Assembly (NCBI GenBank): GCA_963693315.1
Contig: OY856186.1
Span: 230,926,532-230,990,531 of the forward strand
DNA length: 64,000 bases
Origin: Diogma glabrata
Taxonomy: Eukaryota; Arthropoda; Insecta; Diptera; Cylindrotomidae
Direction: 5' to 3'
Of the stretch, positions 51,964 through 63,240 are shown one piece after another (position 1 is the stretch's first letter; every line of letters starts with the position of its first letter). Both the position numbers and the translations under genes were made by a program. Under the pieces are notes generated by a model, which was not told where the DNA came from, did no database searches, and was given only the letters and a program-made list of their open reading frames with translations.

Positions 51964-52410
51964 CACTGAAAAAAACATGTCCTATTTCCAATCGAAATGC
52001 AATTGTCTCAACCTCACCGTGCGGTCACATATGGCGATTCAAACTACGAAATTGCTTCAACAACTCTACAATTATAAATCGATGAAGTTGAGACAATCAC
52101 ACGAAAAATTTATGTGAAAATAAAATATAGTTCAATTAATCTCAAATACTTAAACTTTAAAATGAAAAATTCATGATATAAGGACAAAGAAAATTTTTTT
52201 CAGATAAATAGTTATTATGTTTATTCAACTACTGTTATATTGGATATAACACTTTATATTTTAAATAAACCCCATTCTGTTGTTAGGAAAATTTTATAAT
52301 GTAGTTGTCCCAATCACAGTGAAATTGTTTGCAAATAATTTTTCTTTGCATCAATAATCAATTGCCAACTTCGAGATGAGGTTGTCATGAACTTCAATTT
52401 TTTTTCAGTG
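51964..52410. mobile_element. CACTG-ended MITE with TA duplication
   Basis: CACTGAAAAAAACATG at 51964 and AATTTTTTTTCAGTG ending at 52410 are inverted, with TA on each outer side. Further in, ATTGTCTCAACCTCA and TGAAGTTGAGACAAT form a second inverted pair (52000-52100). Non-coding. Confidence 0.6.
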
Positions 52411-52712
52411 TACAGAACGGCAATATAACGAGGAATAATATATTAAATTTATTAATATATTATAAAAATAATAAAAACATAATATTTATAATCATAATGG
52501 TCAAATTTCGGCAGTGTTCAATTGTCAAGCGATTTTCAGATCAGTCGATTGTCGAGGACAAGTACGCCATTTTCAGTCGTTAATAACAGCTTCATTGAAT
52601 TTCAATTGTGGACGGATGCATTATACCATTTCTAGAATTATGCTATTTTTAGTTATGGTCCCACTTGAAATCAAAACAAATCTTCATTTAAATATTTATT
52701 GAAACAAATCAT

Positions 52713-54366
52713 TTAACTAAAATTGAAATGAACTCTTGGCATAGGACCATACGGCTGAAATATAAAACATAACACAATTAGTCTTAATTACCATTTAATG
52801 TATATGACTTCCAAACATACGTATAACCGTCGAAGTTCAGCCATCACCAATTCTTGTATGTGTTTTTCCTGTTGAACTTTAAGTCTAGCAATTTCCACTT
52901 GTAATGATTCTTTTCGACCACTACTTGATTGTTCATAACTACGAAGTTGAGATTGTAGTTCAGATATTTGAGAAGCTTGCTGCTGTGTCGTTGCCTTAAA
53001 GTTATTCACTTGTGATGTTAAACTGTTGATAACTTCTTGGAGTGATTTTGTTTTTTTTGAGTCATTTACACCCAAATACAGAATTAAATGTTGTTTTAAT
53101 TCTTCATTTAATTTGCTGTAATATTTGTTTCTTATTGTTTCAGAACCAAATACCGATTTTGATTTAAACTGAAAAAGGTAACTTAATTTATGTCAGTGTG
53201 TTTGTATTTCTATACCGTAATACCATGTCTAATGAATCGGATACAACACGATTATGGTTTTCTAAAACTTGATTCAGCTCAAGATATGGTTTATTTGGTC
53301 CTGTTATTTCATCCATCCGACCATAATAATATTCTACAGCTTCTTCTTTTGCTGATAAATTATTCGCTTCCGTAGTAGCAGTCAGTAATGTTTGTGCTGT
53401 TGGTATACTTCCGCTTTTAAAAATCTTCCAATATGCTTCAATATATGCCAAAAAATTTAACCCATTCACTTTAGCACCATTTGTTTGTTTAATTAACACG
53501 GTTTCTGGTGACAGGATAGCAGGAACAAACACTTTCAACATATCTTTAAATTCTTGATCAATATCCTTTAGTTGTCCTGTAAAATGTTGTGAAACTGTTG
53601 CGATTCGTCCAGGATAGGGCATCAGAAAACAATCGATTTTCTCATAACATGATTTTAAATGTGTTCGAACATATTTCAATTCATCTTCTTGATCTTCTGT
53701 TATTTGAAGAGCTTCGTTTAGTAAGTTTCTCCCTCCATTAAACCCGTAAGGCTGCTCATATGGGAAGCTCCAATCACGGATAAGAAATAACAACATTTGA
53801 AATACTTTTTCGTTATTTTGTTCTTTTGCCAGTTTTCCATATTCGGTAAACAATTGTAAATGTTGTAGGTTGTCTTCTTGAATGTTGTTGAATAAGTTAT
53901 AGATTTGAACTGATGATAACATGGTGCTTAATGAGAATATCGTAACATTATCTTTCATTGTACTGGTGCTGTCAAATGTTCCTTGTGTATCCATTAACAT
54001 CACACCAATCTTCTCACCATTTGGTAATGTTTTGGTGAATATTTTCGACCATATCCATATACCCGTTGTATGTCGTCGAAACCCCCCTCGCCACGCAAAT
54101 CCAGATAAATTTGAGTTTTCATCTCCCAACCAATCAGCTTTTCCTCCATCATAAACCGAATACAAATATCGTAGGAAAAAACTTAGCATAAAACTTTTTC
54201 CTTTTCGAAATGCACCAGCGATTGAGATCACTGAAATATTTGTGTTTCTTACATTTGGTACAAGAACTACAGCTTCTAATGCGGGTAGATCTAATTCAAA
54301 TTCTTTTTTTGTTTTGTTATATTTAATTATTTGCACTGAATGATCGTTATGAGTATTGGAGCTCAT
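52713..54366 (-). CDS. Atlastin-family GTPase, three exons, without the membrane hairpin
   Basis: Exons on the minus strand are 53224-54366, 52821-53168 and 52713-52754, with GT-AG junctions and phase 0, for about 510 residues from ATG 54366 (MSSNTHND). The GTPase domain has the P loop AGAFRKGKSFML, TTGIWIW (switch I), DTQGTFDS (G3), and IRDWSFPYE, the RD motif of the GBP/atlastin class. The middle helical-bundle region follows (TEANNLSAKEEAVEYY, then KSVFGSETIRNKYYSKLNEE). Family members normally then have two membrane helices that anchor them in the ER and an amphipathic tail. Here exon 2 instead continues as a heptad-like coiled coil (QASQISELQSQLRSYEQ...EIARLKVQQEKHIQELV) and ends with PYGPMPRVHFNFS. 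It could therefore be a soluble paralogue. If the last small exon is wrong, exon 2 would end 17 residues later at 52788. No frame damage. Confidence 0.82.
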
Positions 54367-56781
54367 TTTGATCAATGAATTATTATCAACGAAACCGCTT
54401 ATATTTAAACAATGAAATTTGTTTTATTTATTATCAACAATGTGGTTTTGTGTTTGGATGAATTTCAACGAATTTTCTTATCTAAATAATTGCAAAATGT
54501 TGGTGTTTTACAAATGAATATGATTATCATCAACATGACACAGGTTTATCAATGCAATAAATTAAAAATAATTACGATAGCCATTAAATAAATTCTTATC
54601 GTTAGATTTAGAAATAATCCTATCGCTAAATAAATTAATGGGATGGATTGGGAATATCTTTTTGTACTTTTGTTGTCTTGTTTTGTTGAACTGCCGGTTT
54701 AAGATGGATAATATTCAACATTCGGGGTTCAGCTGGACTCAACATCCAAGACGCACTTTTTTATAAAGAAAATCAGAATAGGGAATCAATTGACTGTGGA
54801 AAAATGATAAATTTTCCCGGATGTAATTGATCATTTGAGCATTAAAATGTATGATTTGTGTGAATTTTATTGACAATTCAACTCACTAAATAAAGTTTCG
54901 ATAAGGTCCAATAAAAACGCTTCATTTACTATTTTTTAACAAATCAAAACGAGTTATATCGATAATTTTTCCCTGGTGGGAAGGAACAGCGCATTATAGT
55001 GACTATTTTCGGCCTACTTAATATATTAATTTAAAACTAGAGATATTGAGATAATTTTTTTTGCTTAATGAGATAATTTGTTTTTATTTATAATTTTGTT
55101 TATTAAAAGATAATTATTAGTTTCTAAATAAAATTTTTTCTACAAATTATTCAATAATACAAAATTATGTAAAAATGCAATTTGCAAATAATAAAAATGT
55201 CCGTTTTCATTCATAAATGATTGCATGTTTATGTTTATTTGTCAAAAATAAATTACAAATTTATAACATTTATGCGCCTACTAAGATGAAATAAAGTTTA
55301 ATTTTGTTAGAAGACAAAATGACAACAAAGGATTATGTTGTATGAAATAATGTTACTATTTCTGTTCGCTAAATTGTCTGCTAAATACAACTCGTCACCA
55401 AATTATTAGTCGATTATTATTCAACATTACCACTAATGCCATTTGAGGTTAAAAATTTCCCTCGTGCGCTACGCGCACTCGAGACCTCAAATGACATTCG
55501 TAATAATGGTTATGAAAAATAATCGACTATTATTTGACGACTCGTGATATTATATATGAATATATAATAAATATTGACGAATAATTGACTTTTTGGATTA
55601 GCATGTGACAAAATTACATTACTAATGTTTACATTGTTGAGTATATGACACGAGAAAAATGTAGATAAAAAAATCTCTTACACAGGATTGGTTTTAACTA
55701 TTCGTGTCTTCCACTAATCATTTAAATCAATGTAGTACTGGAAAGTGTTCGTAGAACTTGAAAAGAATGTTTAATAGAACAGAAAATTTTAATCAAAGAA
55801 ACCAAAAAACATGCTTTCCAATTGAAAAATTCAAATTCTCAGAGAGAATGCTTGAGTTTAATTGCTTACAAGGAACCTTAATAAAATTAAAATCTATTCA
55901 AAATTTCAATCTTATGAATTGTAATGCTAACCGCGTTGTTGGTTTAAATTTCAACTTATATATACCTCTAAATACTTAAGTCACATTTTCAGAAGTTCTA
56001 TAGTGGTCTGACTCGATAATATGCAAACAAAAGTATAGAAGTTTCAAATAACATTTTTCATTAGCATTTATTAAATTTTTTGTTCATTTTATATTTCAGA
56101 TTATTTTTCAAACCACTTTTAACAAAATTTCATAAAATTCGCCAATTCGATCATATTGTATTATAAAATTACAGAAATTTCGATTAAATTTTGCATGATT
56201 CATTATTGTTTCCATTCTTACAAAGCTCATATCAATAATTAGTTTAAAATATAGAGGCGGAATTTTTATCGCCAAACTGTTAAATGCCCCTGAATTTTTA
56301 AAATTGGTTCATAAAGCCTAAATCTGGTTATCTAATTCCGGTTGTTTAATTCTAATTATTAATATAAAGAAAATAAAGGAGAGAATAAAGATTTAGCTAT
56401 AAAAACCAATCCGATTTAAAAACGGAGATTAATTATCATTACAATCAAGTTGGTCCTTTAATTCCGATTTTTGTACAACAATAAAAAGTAATTAAACGTA
56501 AATAAATAATACAAGTTACAAGTGCAAATGTTGGTGTGTTTTTAACTAATCAAAGATTTATAAGTTCTTATCATAGTTTTGGCACGCCTCACACTACAAA
56601 ACATCCGGCTCGAAGGACCAAGTTGTTATACCCAACATTTTTTATTTTCAAATACATCTTATATTCCTCATCATTCAAAAAAAAAAAATTAGCACAATAA
56701 ATGTGCTAACTTTTTTTACCTTTATAGTCCAACAACTACAATCATTTAATGACTTTGAGATTCTCCGTAATTAAAACATAC
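54367..56781. other. Intergenic DNA upstream of the atlastin gene, with one foldback
   Basis: Holds the presumed promoter of the atlastin gene (54367-54500) and a foldback at about 55400-55545. The AT content is high and short frames are not supported. Confidence 0.4.
55400..55545. repeat. Foldback with GC-rich core
   Basis: AGTCGATTATTATTCAACAT (55407) is mirrored by AAAAATAATCGACT near 55513-55527, and CATTTGAGGT/ACCTCAAATG are inverted further in. The core CTCGTGCGCTACGCGCACTC is itself an inverted repeat. Same style as 32060-32160 and 32362-32490. Confidence 0.6.
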
Positions 56782-57687
56782 TGTTACGGTTATAGCAAAA
56801 TCAAAACAAAACAACAACAAATTAATGAAACGAATAGTGTTGTTGTTGTATTCTTAGAACTTGGGTCAACATAAAATAAAATATGCCGAAATAATAACAT
56901 AGATTTCTATTCTAGACCTTTCTTAGTTTTTTCTAGAATAATCGATAAACTATTTAGAATTATATATAAAAGGATTCCCATCTTATAGTTTAGTTTTATT
57001 TTAAACCTGCGACGGTAAAGTTAAAACTATAAAAGTGATTTTTAGATTAGTTTTGTGAATAAAGTTTCAAGTATTATTGGATAGAAATATTTTGTGTATT
57101 ATTGGAACGTTGTGTTACTGGAAATTTTTACAATAAACCGTTTGAGTTTCGAATCTCCTGGAAGAATATTTAAGTTAGGAGTAGTGTTTGCTGTATTGTT
57201 TTCCTCTTGTTGTGGAACAATTAAGGTGTTAATAATACTGAATACTGTGAATACTGCAACTGTGTGTCCAATTCGACGTTACAATGGCAACATCTCAGAC
57301 ATCCATTTGGCAACTCCCGATGTAGTAGCATGGATAGACTCGCTCGATGTAAACATCTAATGTTCAAATGTACTGCCCAATGTTCAAATATTTTACTTTT
57401 TAATTTACTTAAAAGACACGCAATCAAATCGATTGTAAGTTCATTTAATGTGTATCCATGTATTGTTTTAGGTAGATTTCACAGAAGAGTCTACCTATTT
57501 TTAAGTTTAATTTTTTTTAATGTGTCACAAAAAAAACCATACGCTAAATAAAACTGTGAATACTTGATAAAATACTTAATAAAACCTGGTGTGTTTGCTT
57601 ACTAATCAGTGATCGAATCCAGAAAGTGATTTGGAAATTGCGTTTATCGAATTGTGAGTTACGAAGTAATGTTGGAAAAACGTAACA
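56782..57687 (+). mobile_element. Solo LTR, family A (copy 2), with a 309-bp insertion
   Basis: TGTTACGG to CGTAACA, flanked by the 4-bp duplication ATAC (56778-56781 and 57688-57691). Landmarks match the copy at 2976. TATATAAAAGG near 56965 is the TATA-like box. Relative to copy 1 it carries extra sequence between the two occurrences of CTGTGAATACT (57245 and 57554). Without that insert the LTRs are nearly equal in length (about 600 bp). Confidence 0.8.
57256..57564. repeat. 309-bp insertion within the solo LTR
   Basis: Bracketed by the 11-bp direct repeat CTGTGAATACT (57245-57255 and 57554-57564), as expected for a target duplication, and absent from the LTR at 2976. It contains two AATGTTCAAAT motifs, a GGTAGATTTCACAGAAGAGT hairpin, and AAAAAAAACC near its end. 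No transposon class recognised. A SINE-like element is possible. Confidence 0.55.
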
Positions 57688-60251
57688 ATACATATATAGA
57701 AAACATCAAGTAATGAGAAACACAATTTAAAATTGTTTTTGCTTCATTTCTATTTCATTTTTTTGTTAGCCTGGAGATTTTTAATGAGTCTAATATGAAC
57801 AGATTCACCTAGTTTGTTTGAATGTGTATGTATTCTCGATGTAAAAATTGAGTTTATTTTTGAAACACCTTATTGAGTTTTACCGTTGAATATTCTATAA
57901 AGCTTCACTGGAAAAGAAAAGAGAAACAGATAATGAAGAGTAACACAAATTTTCTTCCACTTTTCTTGCCCAAAAACAGAAAATAAAATTGATTTGGGAT
58001 TTTTGAGATCAATTAAACTCAAGTAAGTAAAGAAGTAATTGGAATTTTTTCAATTCAAAGGTATGGTTTGAAGTTTCTCAGAAAAAAACTCCACTTCACA
58101 TTTTTCGTGTTTCGGATGAACTCGAACCTTCCCCGTCAGTGCCCGGCTCGAACCCTTAGGCAGATACGCTATCGATTACGCCATTGAGGACAATTTCGAA
58201 GTTGAAACTCCTTCATCACTTATTTATTTTTACTTAAGTTGAATTTTTCCACTGTCATTAGACTCCATATTATGGAAATATTTTTACATTATATGGGATT
58301 TTTTGCATTAAATTTCTAGACAATACTTTGTGTGAATTCATAGAATGGGGAACATTTCTATTCTAATTAACATCCTAAGTCACGATTGTATAGTCATTAT
58401 TGATTGTAGAAAATAAAATGTTTTTTGGCAGAATTAGTTAGTTAAGTTTTGATCACTGAAAAGTTAAGTCGTGAACTCTTATAAAAGTTACGTATTTCTT
58501 TTTAGCCTTGAAAAAGTATTACTAAATAATAGAAATTTCTGGTTTAAAAACGGTTTTGCCTTTATACAGAATTGTGTTGTGATTTATACGAAAAAAATAT
58601 TAAAACAGATATTAATCTTATATTTTTGTTGTGATCATAGACTCGAGAAGTCGATTATAAGTAACAAAATTATTAATGAGTGTAAAAACAAACAATGCTT
58701 GACACTGCCATTGATAATATAATAACTTAGAAGTAGTTTGAATCATTTCTGAAGAATTTGTTCTTCTAATTATATATGTTTTACTAAAGTTGATAAAGAA
58801 ATCATAACGATCAAACAAAAACAATTATAATAAATTAAATATTTAAGGATTTATGTGATTGCTATTGTGTTAAGACATAAACATTAAACTTAAAAGAAAA
58901 AAATATATACTACCATGAACAGAAAAATAACTGTGTTAACCGAGTTTTTATTGGGGAATTTACTGGTAGGATATCAATAATAGTGGTAGTGCGGCAGTTC
59001 AAGTGAAGATTACTTTTGTATAAGTTAATAAACCTTCATATTATACATTTCTATACACGTTTCGTTTTCTAAAAATATCCTATTACAAATTGCATTCCGT
59101 AAAAATTTTCTCACAGAAACAAACTTCATTAATTGACAAGTTTAGTTTCTGTGAAATAAGAATATAATATTTCAATTAAATTATTATATTATGTTTATAT
59201 TGCAGAAAACATTGTAAAACATTTCTAGCATTAAGTTAAGGAATTAAAATTGCAATTACTATCTTTTTAGATTTAATAAAGTAAAGAGGTCTTCCTCTAA
59301 AAAACTATTTTTTTAAATAAAATAAGAACTGGCGCCGAAACATAAAATCAGTGGTGTTGTGCAAATTAAAATAAAGTTTATTAAACAGTTTAAACAATTT
59401 AAATTAAAATAAAGTTTATTGGAAGTTTATTAAACATTTTACACAAAATCCCAAAGTGAATCGCAAAATTAATTTGCTTGGGTATGTTACAAAAACTTTA
59501 ATGAAAATAATACATAAAAGAAACCATAAGATTGTGCAATTGTTTATGGGAAAACAAGACCCCTTAGTAACCGAAATAATCAACGGAAAAACGAAACTCC
59601 AAAGGAAAAAATTTGAAGTAGTGTTATGTAGACTGGAGAACGATGTCGTAGTTCTGTAAAATTCCCCGATTCGCAGATTTTCTGCTTCATCATATACCAC
59701 AAATATATAAACGTGAATCCAATTTTGCTAGGAAAATTGCCCTATTAAATCAAATTGCACTAATAAAACTAACTAATACTAAATGGAGGCTAATAAAATT
59801 GTCCTGCTTAACTCACACTTAAATTGAAGAAAGAAAGCATGAATGCAAAATGCAGCTTTTCATTTTGTCATTCATGAGAGTTATAATCAACTGAGAGACA
59901 ATCCTTTTTATTCTGCTTAATTTATAATCATCCGTTAATATAGTTTCCGTTACACATATTTGTTCTTCTCATAAAAATAATAATTTTTAAGTGCAACACA
60001 CTGATTTTGGTTCATACTGCGTTTTCACCAGCTTAGCTTCGTCATAATGCATGAATTTAGATTCTCCGTGGACTCAAACCATCTACCCACTGCTCTAATT
60101 TTATTTAAGCCTCAAATGGCTAGGCAAATTTGTCAATTCGTTTTGCTCTCTTTACATCGATATTCGTCAATCGGTATAGAAATTAACCTGAAACCGATAT
60201 AGTTGTTATTATCGATTCTTTTTTTTCTCTATACAATATATATATATATAT
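57688..60251. other. AT-rich intergenic DNA with a tRNA-like sequence
   Basis: Apart from the tRNA-like stretch at 58105-58200, nothing convincing. ACTGGCGCCGAAACA at 59329 resembles a retroelement primer-binding site, and related AATAAAGTTTATTNAAC repeats follow at 59370-59440. No LTR could be delimited. Confidence 0.35.
58105..58200 (-). other. tRNA-like sequence (SINE head or tRNA pseudogene)
   Basis: On the minus strand: CTCAATGGCGTAATCGATAG (A-box-like TGGCGTAATCG), ATCTGCCTAAGGGTTCGAGC, and a second GGTTCGAGTTC (B-box-like) about 30 bp later. Having two B-box-like motifs and no clean acceptor stem argues for a tRNA-derived repeat over a working gene. Confidence 0.4.
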
Positions 60252-63240
60252 GAGCAATTTCACGCAGATTCAACAACGTTTTGACTTGACCCCTTTTAAT
60301 TTTGATTATTTTTTGTTTATAGATAGCCTTTGATAAATAAAAAATACAAGTTCTCTTAGAATTTTTTTTTTCGACCAGGGGTCTTCACAGGGTGCCCCTC
60401 AATTTTTTGTTATTTTGTGATGTGAGTGCATTTTGACGAACGATTGTAGAAAAACTACTGAATCGATTTTCATAAATGATATGTCGTTGAATAGGTATTA
60501 GAACAAAGTTTTTAAAAATGTACACTGTTAATTTTTTGAAATAATTTTTAACGTTGTAACATAAGAAAAAACGGTGTAATTGAAAAAAAGATGGCATAGC
60601 CTTTTTTTTTTAACTAAATTGAAGCTTATTTTATATCTAACCACTTGTGAAAGTTTGGCACTTGCGTTATTTTTTGTTTTAAAGATAAAATTCGTTGTGC
60701 ATATGACTGTCGGGAATCAGTTTTTTTTGTTCTGAAGAAAAATTATAAAAATGGCGTTATAAACTAAGAGATTTTTTTTTATGTTAAATATCAAATATTT
60801 TAATATTAGATGAACTTTTTAAAACATTATAAAAATTATATATGTAGTACAATAAATAAAATAAATACAATTGTTAAAAATGATTTACTTATTTTACAAA
60901 CAGAAGTTTCTTTTGAATAGGAAAACAGTTCTGCAATTATTTTCTTTGTATTAGATGGCATAAAAAAATGAAATGTTTATTTGTCACTTTTAGTAATCAC
61001 TTGTCACTCTTATAAAAAATAATTTGACAGTCTCGACTGCAAACAAAAAAACCGTATAAATAACAAAATCTATTTAGGAACTTTTGACTGGAGAAGTATT
61101 ATGCTATTATTATGTTCGTATTATGTTATTATGGTCAGAAAGTAAAAGATTGTATTTTAACATTAAATTACAAAACGATTTTGTATTTTTTTTGTTAATT
61201 GATATTCATTTTTATCGGCGTATCCAAAGTTCATGGTAGATTCCTATTTTAAAGCCCATTCGAAAAGTTTTTTTGATGTATCAATAATATCATTGCTCCC
61301 TATACTATAACGGTGTGCAGCACGCTTCAGTGTACCACCAATTCCATCACAAGGTCCATTTCCATGGCTGGTAGCATGAAAATGCCATTCCGCATCAACC
61401 TTAAAGTCTTTTTTATGGTGGCATAAGTTAATTAGGTTATGTTTATTTTTGTATTGAGAAGGTGCACCGTCAGTGTTATAAATTATTTTCGTAATATTAG
61501 AATTTATATGCGTTTTGATGAATTCAATAAGTTTTGTAATGAAAAGATGGACTGTAGTACTGTTGTGATCGTTTATATCCGAAATGAGTATAAAACTTTG
61601 GTGCTGTATATATTCACTTGCGGCACTTTTAAAATAAATGACAAATGGATGAATAGTAGCTTGTGAATTATTATAATAATAGCCTTGAACCGCATCCTGA
61701 ATTATGAAGCCGTAGTTTTCAGAAAAATCCCCTTGAACGAAGCACTTCCTGCTTCTAATTTTTTTTTCCTCAATGAATGTAGATTGCTGTTTTGCTATAA
61801 AGTTGTGTGGTATCAAAATTTGTAAACGGTAAATAAATTTTTTCATAAATTCTTCTACAGTTTCTATTAAAGTATCCAAATTGCATCGATCAGTGGTATT
61901 CCATTGTTGATATTTGACTTGAAGGATTCCTTTAACGTCAAAATCATTTAGTAATTTTTCTTCCAGTTGTTGAAGTTTTTTTGAACATTCATTGCACTTC
62001 AAAGTATGAAAATCTTCTGTTAATTCACCACATGAAAAAAAGTCAATTAATGTTTTATAATTCTGGAAAGCAGCATCAGTAATCCAAGACATCTTAGAGT
62101 GTTGAATCATTAGTTTTATATTTTGATGTATGGTACACACGCACACATTATGAACTCCTTGGGATAATTTTATACATTCTTGTGGTCGAAGGGACGTGAA
62201 TTTAGTAAATCCTATTTTCACATCAGGAAACTTATTTTTAAACTCCACATAAGCTTCATTTAATGTACATAGCAATAAGCGCTTTTGTGTTTTTATGCGC
62301 TCATCTCCTTTTTTAAAAGATATTGCATCTCGTTTGCCTGGCAATAATCTACTGATTTCATCACTTTTATAGAACTGCTCCACAACATTTATATCTGTTG
62401 TGGATACACCTCTTTTATCCGTCGCAGATGAATGCTGAAAATTATTTTTATGTAGAGTTTTACTTTTTTCAACCAAATGACGCGTAGCATTACTGTTGTT
62501 TGTTATTATAATTATATTATTATATTTAAAAATATAATAATTTATATTATCATATTTAAAAAAAATTCTACTTGAAATTCTACTTGACTATTTTTCATTT
62601 ATCAAAGGCTATCTATAAACTAAAAATAAACCAAATTAAAAAGGGTCGAGTCAAAATGTCGCAAAATTTTGCTGAACTTGACTGAAATTGCTTTTTAAAA
62701 AGTTCATTTTATAATAAAATATTTGATATTTAACATAAAAAAAATCTGAATCTGAAACTGATTCCCGACAGTCATATGCACAACGAATTTTATCTTTAAA
62801 ACAAAAAATAACGCAAGTACCAAACTTTCACAAGTCGTTAGATATAAAATAAGCTTCAATTTAGTTTAAAAAAAAAAAAGGCTATGCCATCTTTTTTTCA
62901 ATTACACCGTTTTTTTCTTATGTTACACCGTTAAAAATTATTTCAAAAAATTAACAGTGTACATTTTTAAAAACTTTGTTCTAATACCTATTCAACGACA
63001 TATCATTTATGAAAATCGATTCAGTAGTTTTTCTACAATCGCTCGTCAAAATGCACCCACATCACAAAATAACAAAAAATTGAGGGGCACCCTGTGAAGA
63101 CCCCTCGTCGAAAAAAAAAATTCTAAGAGAACTTGTATTTTTTATTTATGAAAGACTATCCATAAACAAAAAATAATCAAAATTAAAAGGGGTCAAGTCA
63201 AAATTTCCCAAAAATTTGCTGAACTTGCGTGAAATTGCTC
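60252..63240. mobile_element. DNA transposon with arms over 500 bp
   Basis: GAGCAATTTCACGCAGATTC at 60252 is mirrored by the right end CTTGCGTGAAATTGCTC at 63240. The arms run to about 60830 and from about 62696, with landmarks TTCACAGGGTGCCCCTCAAT / ATTGAGGGGCACCCTGTGAA and their inner partners. The flanks are short (AT)n tracts, so the duplication (TA or ATAT) cannot be sized. A second copy of the right terminus (CTTGACTGAAATTGC at 62678) lies just inside the arm. It encloses the transposase-like gene at 61244-62500. Confidence 0.85.
61244..62500 (-). CDS. Transposase-like protein of the long-TIR element, family not assigned
   Basis: An open frame of at least 410 residues with no in-frame ATG near its 5' end. 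The frame opens beyond 62476 (NATRHLVEKSKTL) behind a plausible splice acceptor AACAACAG, so a first exon may be missing. Visible motifs are LRPQECIKL and HNVCVCTIHQNIKLM (near 103-125), a CNECSKK knuckle with the earlier FFSCGEL, VQGDFSENYGFIIQDAVQG (about 248-266), HPFVIYF, HQSFILISDIN, YNTDGAPSQYKNKHN (about 340-354) and WHFHATSHGNGPCDGIGGTL. The conserved acids in GDFSEN, NTDGAP and GPCDG are candidates for a DDE/D-type centre. I have seen this motif series in insect and cnidarian transposon proteins but cannot name the superfamily. Sola-like is one possibility. Confidence 0.6.
   Translation of the reverse strand, partial: NNSNATRHLVEKSKTLHKNNFQHSSATDKRGVSTTDINVVEQFYKSDEISRLLPGKRDAISFKKGDERIKTQKRLLLCTLNEAYVEFKNKFPDVKIGFTKFTSLRPQECIKLSQGVHNVCVCTIHQNIKLMIQHSKMSWITDAAFQNYKTLIDFFSCGELTEDFHTLKCNECSKKLQQLEEKLLNDFDVKGILQVKYQQWNTTDRCNLDTLIETVEEFMKKFIYRLQILIPHNFIAKQQSTFIEEKKIRSRKCFVQGDFSENYGFIIQDAVQGYYYNNSQATIHPFVIYFKSAASEYIQHQSFILISDINDHNSTTVHLFITKLIEFIKTHINSNITKIIYNTDGAPSQYKNKHNLINLCHHKKDFKVDAEWHFHATSHGNGPCDGIGGTLKRAAHRYSIGSNDIIDTSKKLFEWALK

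Noticed and set aside
59329..59343. TGGCGCCGAAAC resembling a retroviral primer-binding site
   Set aside because: No LTR end, duplication or gag-like frame could be placed around it. A short match of this kind can be chance.
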